From DATLFA01 sp039934635 (lineage in GTDB: Bacteria > Actinomycetota > Acidimicrobiia > Acidimicrobiales > WLNW01), in the NCBI GenBank assembly GCA_039934635.1, contig JBDTLT010000109.1, positions 1 to 16,722 of the forward strand: a stretch of DNA of 16,722 nucleotides. Direction: 5' to 3'. Below are positions 13,973 to 16,722 of the stretch, piece by piece (position 1 is the stretch's first letter; every line of letters starts with the position of its first letter). A program made the translations under genes and the position numbers. The notes under the pieces were generated by a model. It made no database searches, was not told the origin of the DNA, and saw only the letters and a program-made list of their open reading frames with translations.

Positions 13973-14731
13973 TCACCGCAGGAAGAAGAAGGTGACTCCG
14001 AGGACGAGCAGGCCTGCGCCGTAGACGCGTTCCAGATGCGCGGACTGCATGCGCAGGGCCGTCTTGGCGCCGAGGCTCGACAGTGGGATCGATGCCGCGG
14101 CGAACACCGCGGTCACGGCCCAGTCGATGTGTCCGAGTGCCGCGTGCACGACCGTTCCCGGTAGCGCCAATACCGAGGCGACTGCCAACGAGCACGCCAG
14201 CGCGGTCTTGATCGGAAGGCGAAGCGCTTCGAGGTAGAGCGGAACGAGGAGGAAGCCCCCTGCATTCGCGAGTAGCCCGGAGAGAAGTCCCACCACGACC
14301 GCGATCGACACGAGGCGGCCGGTGTGCTGCGACATGTCGTGGTGTGCGCCTTCGTGGTCTTCGGGGCGCAGTACGACCCGTAGCCCAATGATGGCGATGA
14401 TGATGTCGGTCAGCTTGACGAGAAAGCCGCCTCCGATCCAGCGGGTGGCCAGCGCACCGAGCGCGGTCGCAGGAATGCCGAACGCAATGCTCCATCGCAC
14501 GACGCGTGGATTGGTGATGCCGCTGTCGTGATAGCGGCGGTACGCGACAAGCGTCCCGGGGACGGTGGCCGGCAGTGGCGACGCGACGGCGACGATCGCG
14601 GGAACCCCGATGGCCGCGAGCATCGGTGTGGCGATCGCGGAGCCGCCTTTGCCGAACAAGCCGCCGAGGTAACCCACTCCGGCTCCGATCAGCGCGATTG
14701 CGATCCAGTGCACAACTCCACGGGACCACAA
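13973..14731 (-). CDS. TauE/SafE-family permease (second copy)
   Basis: A membrane protein of up to 252 residues with two glycine-rich repeats, GYLGGLFGKGGSAIATPML (near residue 20) and GLLSGLLANAGGFLLVPLY (near residue 150), and about eight helices. A His-rich cytoplasmic-type loop (EDHEGAHHDMSQH) links the halves. It is only distantly similar to the copy at 7502, so not a recent duplicate. Sulfite, sulfonate or related anion transport is the family expectation. The start is uncertain: TTG at 14731 has no Shine-Dalgarno, while GTG at 14713 has GGAG 2 nt before it. It is divergent from a LysR regulator across 52 bp containing an inverted repeat, so control by that regulator is likely. Confidence 0.88.
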   Translation of the reverse strand: MWSRGVVHWIAIALIGAGVGYLGGLFGKGGSAIATPMLAAIGVPAIVAVASPLPATVPGTLVAYRRYHDSGITNPRVVRWSIAFGIPATALGALATRWIGGGFLVKLTDIIIAIIGLRVVLRPEDHEGAHHDMSQHTGRLVSIAVVVGLLSGLLANAGGFLLVPLYLEALRLPIKTALACSLAVASVLALPGTVVHAALGHIDWAVTAVFAAASIPLSSLGAKTALRMQSAHLERVYGAGLLVLGVTFFFLR

Positions 14732-14757
14732 GGGGGAACTGCGGTCCAGGACCTTAT

Positions 14758-14777
14758 TTCTTTCATATCGATAGAAT
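14758..14777. promoter_or_regulatory. LysR-type inverted repeat and -10 box in divergent promoter
   Basis: TTCTTTC-ATATC-GATAGAA (14758-14776) is a 19-bp inverted repeat with six of seven arm pairs matching and the T-N11-A pattern of LysR sites. TAGAAT (14772-14777) resembles a -10 box and ends 6 nt before the LysR ATG, so a transcript would begin at or near the start codon. The opposite strand offers TATGAA (14768-14763) as a -10 for the permease. This is the most AT-rich short stretch of the neighbourhood. Confidence 0.65.
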
Positions 14778-14783
14778 TACACT

Positions 14784-15656
14784 ATGGAAGTCCAGCAGCT
14801 CCGCTACATGCTCGCAGTGGTCGACAACGGAACGTTTACTGCGGCCGCCTCCGCGTGCTTCGTGGCGCAGCCATCGCTGTCGCACGCGGTACGCACGCTC
14901 GAGAGTGACCTCGGCGTCGAGTTGTTCCACCGCGTCGGCCGGCGGACGACCTTGACATCGGCGGGCGAGGCCTTCGCCCCCGCGGCACGCGAGGTGTTGC
15001 GTGCCCTCGACACACTCCGAGCCGATGTGGATGCCGTCGCCGGTGTCGTCGCCGGACATCTCGACCTCGTCGCGCTTCCCACACTCGCGGTCGATCCCGT
15101 GGCTCGCCTCGTCGGGGCATTCCGGACTGCGTTCCCGGCCGTCGTTGTGCGATTGGCCCATCCGGAGAACAGCAAAGAGCTCGTGACGTTGGTTCGCTCG
15201 GGTGTCAGCGAGATCGGCATCACCGAGCTGCCTTTGGTCGCGGAACGGGTCGTCACGCGACCGCTCGGCCGTCAAGAACTCGTTGCCATCTTTCCTCCCG
15301 GCACACCGCGGCCTCGTCGGCTCCAACTCGCCGCGCTCGCGCGTTGGCCACTGATCACCCAGCCGGCGGGCACGTCCACTCGCGACGCGCTCGACGGCGC
15401 CTTCTCCACTATCGACGCAAAGGCCGCGGTTGCCGTCGAAACCGACCAACGGGAGGCGATCGTTCCCCTCGTACTCGCGGGAGCCGGAGCGGCTGTCGTG
15501 CCCAAACCGATGGCCCTCGTCGCCCGCCGTCAAGGCGCGGTGGTGGCGTCACTGCAGCCCGCGCTTTGGCGCGAACTGGGTCTGCTCCACCGCGACTCGA
15601 CGCTGTCGCCGGCGGCTCGGGCGTTCATCGAACTCGCGCGGTTGCCGAGTGGGTAA
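14784..15656 (+). CDS. LysR-family transcriptional regulator
   Basis: A 290-residue regulator with the N-terminal winged helix-turn-helix (residues 4-62: LRYMLAVVDNGTFTAAA, then SLSHAVRTLESDLGVELF and TLTSAGEAF) and a periplasmic-binding-like effector domain from about residue 90. Length is standard. Family members act as tetramers, commonly autoregulating and activating the divergent gene. Here the partner is a TauE/SafE permease, so a sulfur oxyanion or a sulfur-starvation metabolite is a reasonable but unproven effector. No Shine-Dalgarno precedes the ATG, and the -10 box is 6 nt away, suggesting a leaderless mRNA. Its stop faces the stop of a small minus-strand ORF after 12 bp. Confidence 0.94.
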   Translation: MEVQQLRYMLAVVDNGTFTAAASACFVAQPSLSHAVRTLESDLGVELFHRVGRRTTLTSAGEAFAPAAREVLRALDTLRADVDAVAGVVAGHLDLVALPTLAVDPVARLVGAFRTAFPAVVVRLAHPENSKELVTLVRSGVSEIGITELPLVAERVVTRPLGRQELVAIFPPGTPRPRRLQLAALARWPLITQPAGTSTRDALDGAFSTIDAKAAVAVETDQREAIVPLVLAGAGAAVVPKPMALVARRQGAVVASLQPALWRELGLLHRDSTLSPAARAFIELARLPSG

Positions 15657-15668
15657 CGAAGTCGCCGT

Positions 15669-15911
15669 TCAGCAAGGCGTCTGGTCGGGGGTGTTGGTGA
15701 TGCAGACGGCGTCGATGATGGCCACCGACGGCGCGACCGCTGCCGGTGGGTTCCCCGTGGGTCGGCCCATCGCGGTGAGCGCCATCACCGTCACGACGAC
15801 CACCGCGAGCGTCAGGAGCTCGAACGTCAGCCGTGTTGCCCTCGCGACACCCCGGCGCCCAGCCGCGTGCTGCATCGGCCGATGGATTCGGTGCCGCAGT
15901 GCCAACCCCAT
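15669..15911 (-). CDS. Putative small single-pass membrane protein
   Basis: An 80-residue frame with an Arg/His-rich N-terminus (ALRHRIHRPMQHAAGRRG), one hydrophobic helix (LTLAVVVVTVMALTAMG, about residues 38-54) and a short Pro/Ala-rich tail with two cysteines, ending TPDQTPC. The ATG at 15911 has GGAG 5 nt upstream, better than the longer start at 15953. Codon third positions are G/C-rich like the neighbours. The stop lies 12 bp from the LysR stop, as expected for convergent genes. I do not recognise a family. The positive-inside rule would place the N-terminus in the cytoplasm. Confidence 0.5.
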   Translation of the reverse strand: MGLALRHRIHRPMQHAAGRRGVARATRLTFELLTLAVVVVTVMALTAMGRPTGNPPAAVAPSVAIIDAVCITNTPDQTPC

Positions 15912-16214
15912 GATGTCTCCGTTCGCTACGGCACTACCGGTACCCATCGGCATCTCCGGTCAACTGGGCCGGATGACCCATTTCGGGCACGAGAGCCGGC
16001 GCATCGTCGGTGCGGTCCACTCGAGTCGTCAATCGCCGCATTTCACCGCGTCGAGCCGTAACGTGTCACACGAGTCGCCGAACGTAGGGTGGCTGACGTA
16101 TTGACGGTGTTGCTCCGGACCATGGTGACCCGCCCCACGCGAACGTGAGGTAGCGGAGATGCAGACTCAGGGCCCGGGCTGGCGCAACACGCCGCTTCGA
16201 CACGGTGGAGCAAC
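15912..16214. other. Intergenic stretch of about 300 bp
   Basis: No convincing conserved gene is seen here. It contains a TTGACG at 16101-16106 that could be a -35 box without a clear -10, and a 19-codon ORF (separate entry) ending in the next gene. Open frames running through it on both strands give low-complexity translations and are not supported. Confidence 0.4.
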
Positions 16215-16218
16215 GTGA
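16159..16218 (+). CDS. 19-residue upstream ORF overlapping the next start
   Basis: ATG at 16159 opens a 19-residue frame beginning MQTQGPGWRN. Its TGA (16216-16218) overlaps the GTG start of the following gene as GTGA. GCGGAG sits directly before the ATG, too close for ideal initiation. It may be a coupling leader peptide, or it may be chance. Confidence 0.25.
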   Translation: MQTQGPGWRNTPLRHGGAT

Positions 16219-16661
16219 ACGGCGCGACTCTCGAGGAGCTCGAGCGGAACGTATGCGTCGACTTGTTGCGATCGACGGCCGTTGGACGGATCGCGTTCAT
16301 TCTGGAGGACTATCCCGTCGTGTTCCCGGTCAACTATCGACTGGTCGGCGCTGGTGACGGAATGCGACTGCTGCTGCAGACTCGGCCGGGCAACACAATT
16401 GACACGGCGCATCAGCGAGTGGGATTCCAGGTCGATGGCATCGATGATGCAGAAGGCTCCGGTTGGTCCGTGCTCGTTCGCGGCAAGATGCAACATCTTC
16501 GTGATCCCGCCCAAATGGAGTTCCTCGAATCGCTCGATCCGACCCCGTCGGTGCCCGCGGATCGCGACGCGTGGATCGCGATCGAGCCGGTCGTGATCAC
16601 GGGACGCCGTTTGCGGGCAGGCGGCAAGCCGTGGCCCTTCGATGCCCGGGGTTATTCGTAG
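16215..16661 (+). CDS. Pyridoxamine 5'-phosphate oxidase-like FMN/F420-binding split-barrel protein
   Basis: A 148-residue split-barrel protein of the PF12900-like group: N-terminal helix LEELERNVCVDLLRSTAVGRIAF, then YPVVFPVNYRLVG, VGFQVDGID, GWSVLVRGKMQHL and the C-terminal ITGRRL strand. Members bind FMN, F420 or haem, and few have a proven reaction; true pyridoxine biosynthesis is unlikely because PdxH is longer and has other substrate residues. The GTG at 16215 is supported by GGTGGAG 4 nt upstream. It appears to be a single gene, and the window ends 61 bp after its stop with nothing recognisable. Confidence 0.85.
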   Translation: MNGATLEELERNVCVDLLRSTAVGRIAFILEDYPVVFPVNYRLVGAGDGMRLLLQTRPGNTIDTAHQRVGFQVDGIDDAEGSGWSVLVRGKMQHLRDPAQMEFLESLDPTPSVPADRDAWIAIEPVVITGRRLRAGGKPWPFDARGYS

Positions 16662-16722
16662 CTTCTCGGAACGATCCCATGAGTCGCTGGTTGTGTCGTT
16701 GCCAGCTGGGGTGAAAGGGTTT

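Noticed and set aside
1..16722. tRNA, rRNA, CRISPR, insertion sequence or attachment site
   Set aside because: I looked for cloverleaf or TTC-arm patterns, repeated spacers, transposase motifs and flanking repeats and saw none; the only repeats are the short operator palindromes.

Overview
The window is 16.7 kb of gene-dense, high-GC DNA with short intergenic gaps, frequent ATGA/GTGA start-stop overlaps and some GTG/TTG starts. The protein repertoire (MMPL transporter, CsoR-family regulators, a CopZ/HxH-protein/CopA/CsoR copper operon, a PF12900-like flavin-binding protein) points to an actinobacterium. Acidimicrobiia is a guess from overall flavour only; there is no rRNA or other taxonomic marker. 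I see no tRNA, rRNA, CRISPR array, insertion sequence or phage gene.

Layout. 1-538 (-): N-terminal part of a DEAD-box RNA helicase that runs off the left edge. 652-1977 (-): membrane-anchored alpha/beta hydrolase. 2088-5852 (+): a tight copper operon, copZ / secreted HxH protein / copA / csoR, under a promoter with two CsoR-type operators. 6072-8305 (+): persulfide dioxygenase-rhodanese fusion plus a TauE/SafE permease, preceded by two more operator-like palindromes. 8374-10851 (+): a second CsoR paralog whose residues match the persulfide sensor CstR, preceded by its own operator, then an MMPL transporter whose N-terminus appears displaced by a one-base frameshift. 10880-11403 (-): TrxC-type thioredoxin with a coupled 31-codon ORF upstream. 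11475-13936 (+): ArsR regulator, SufS-like class V PLP enzyme and SAM methyltransferase. 13973-14731 (-) and 14784-15656 (+): a second TauE/SafE permease divergent from a LysR regulator. 15669-16661: a possible small membrane protein (-) and a split-barrel flavin/PLP-type protein (+).

How it works together. The left part is copper export. Cytosolic Cu(I) is bound by CopZ, pumped out by CopA and probably handled outside by the HxH protein, with CsoR closing the loop. The next part resembles the staphylococcal cst persulfide/sulfite detoxification locus (CstR, CstB, TauE) but lacks sqr and cstA here. The right half continues a sulfur theme with thioredoxin, a cysteine-desulfurase-like enzyme and a second sulfite/sulfonate-type permease under LysR control.

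The most interesting signal is regulatory. Two paralogous CsoR-family sensors, one with a Cu(I) Cys-His-Cys triad and one with only two cysteines, sit among a family of closely similar TACCCC...GGGGTA palindromes. At three promoters a palindrome occupies the -35/-10 spacer. This suggests copper and reactive-sulfur responses that are either insulated by subtle operator differences or deliberately cross-wired.
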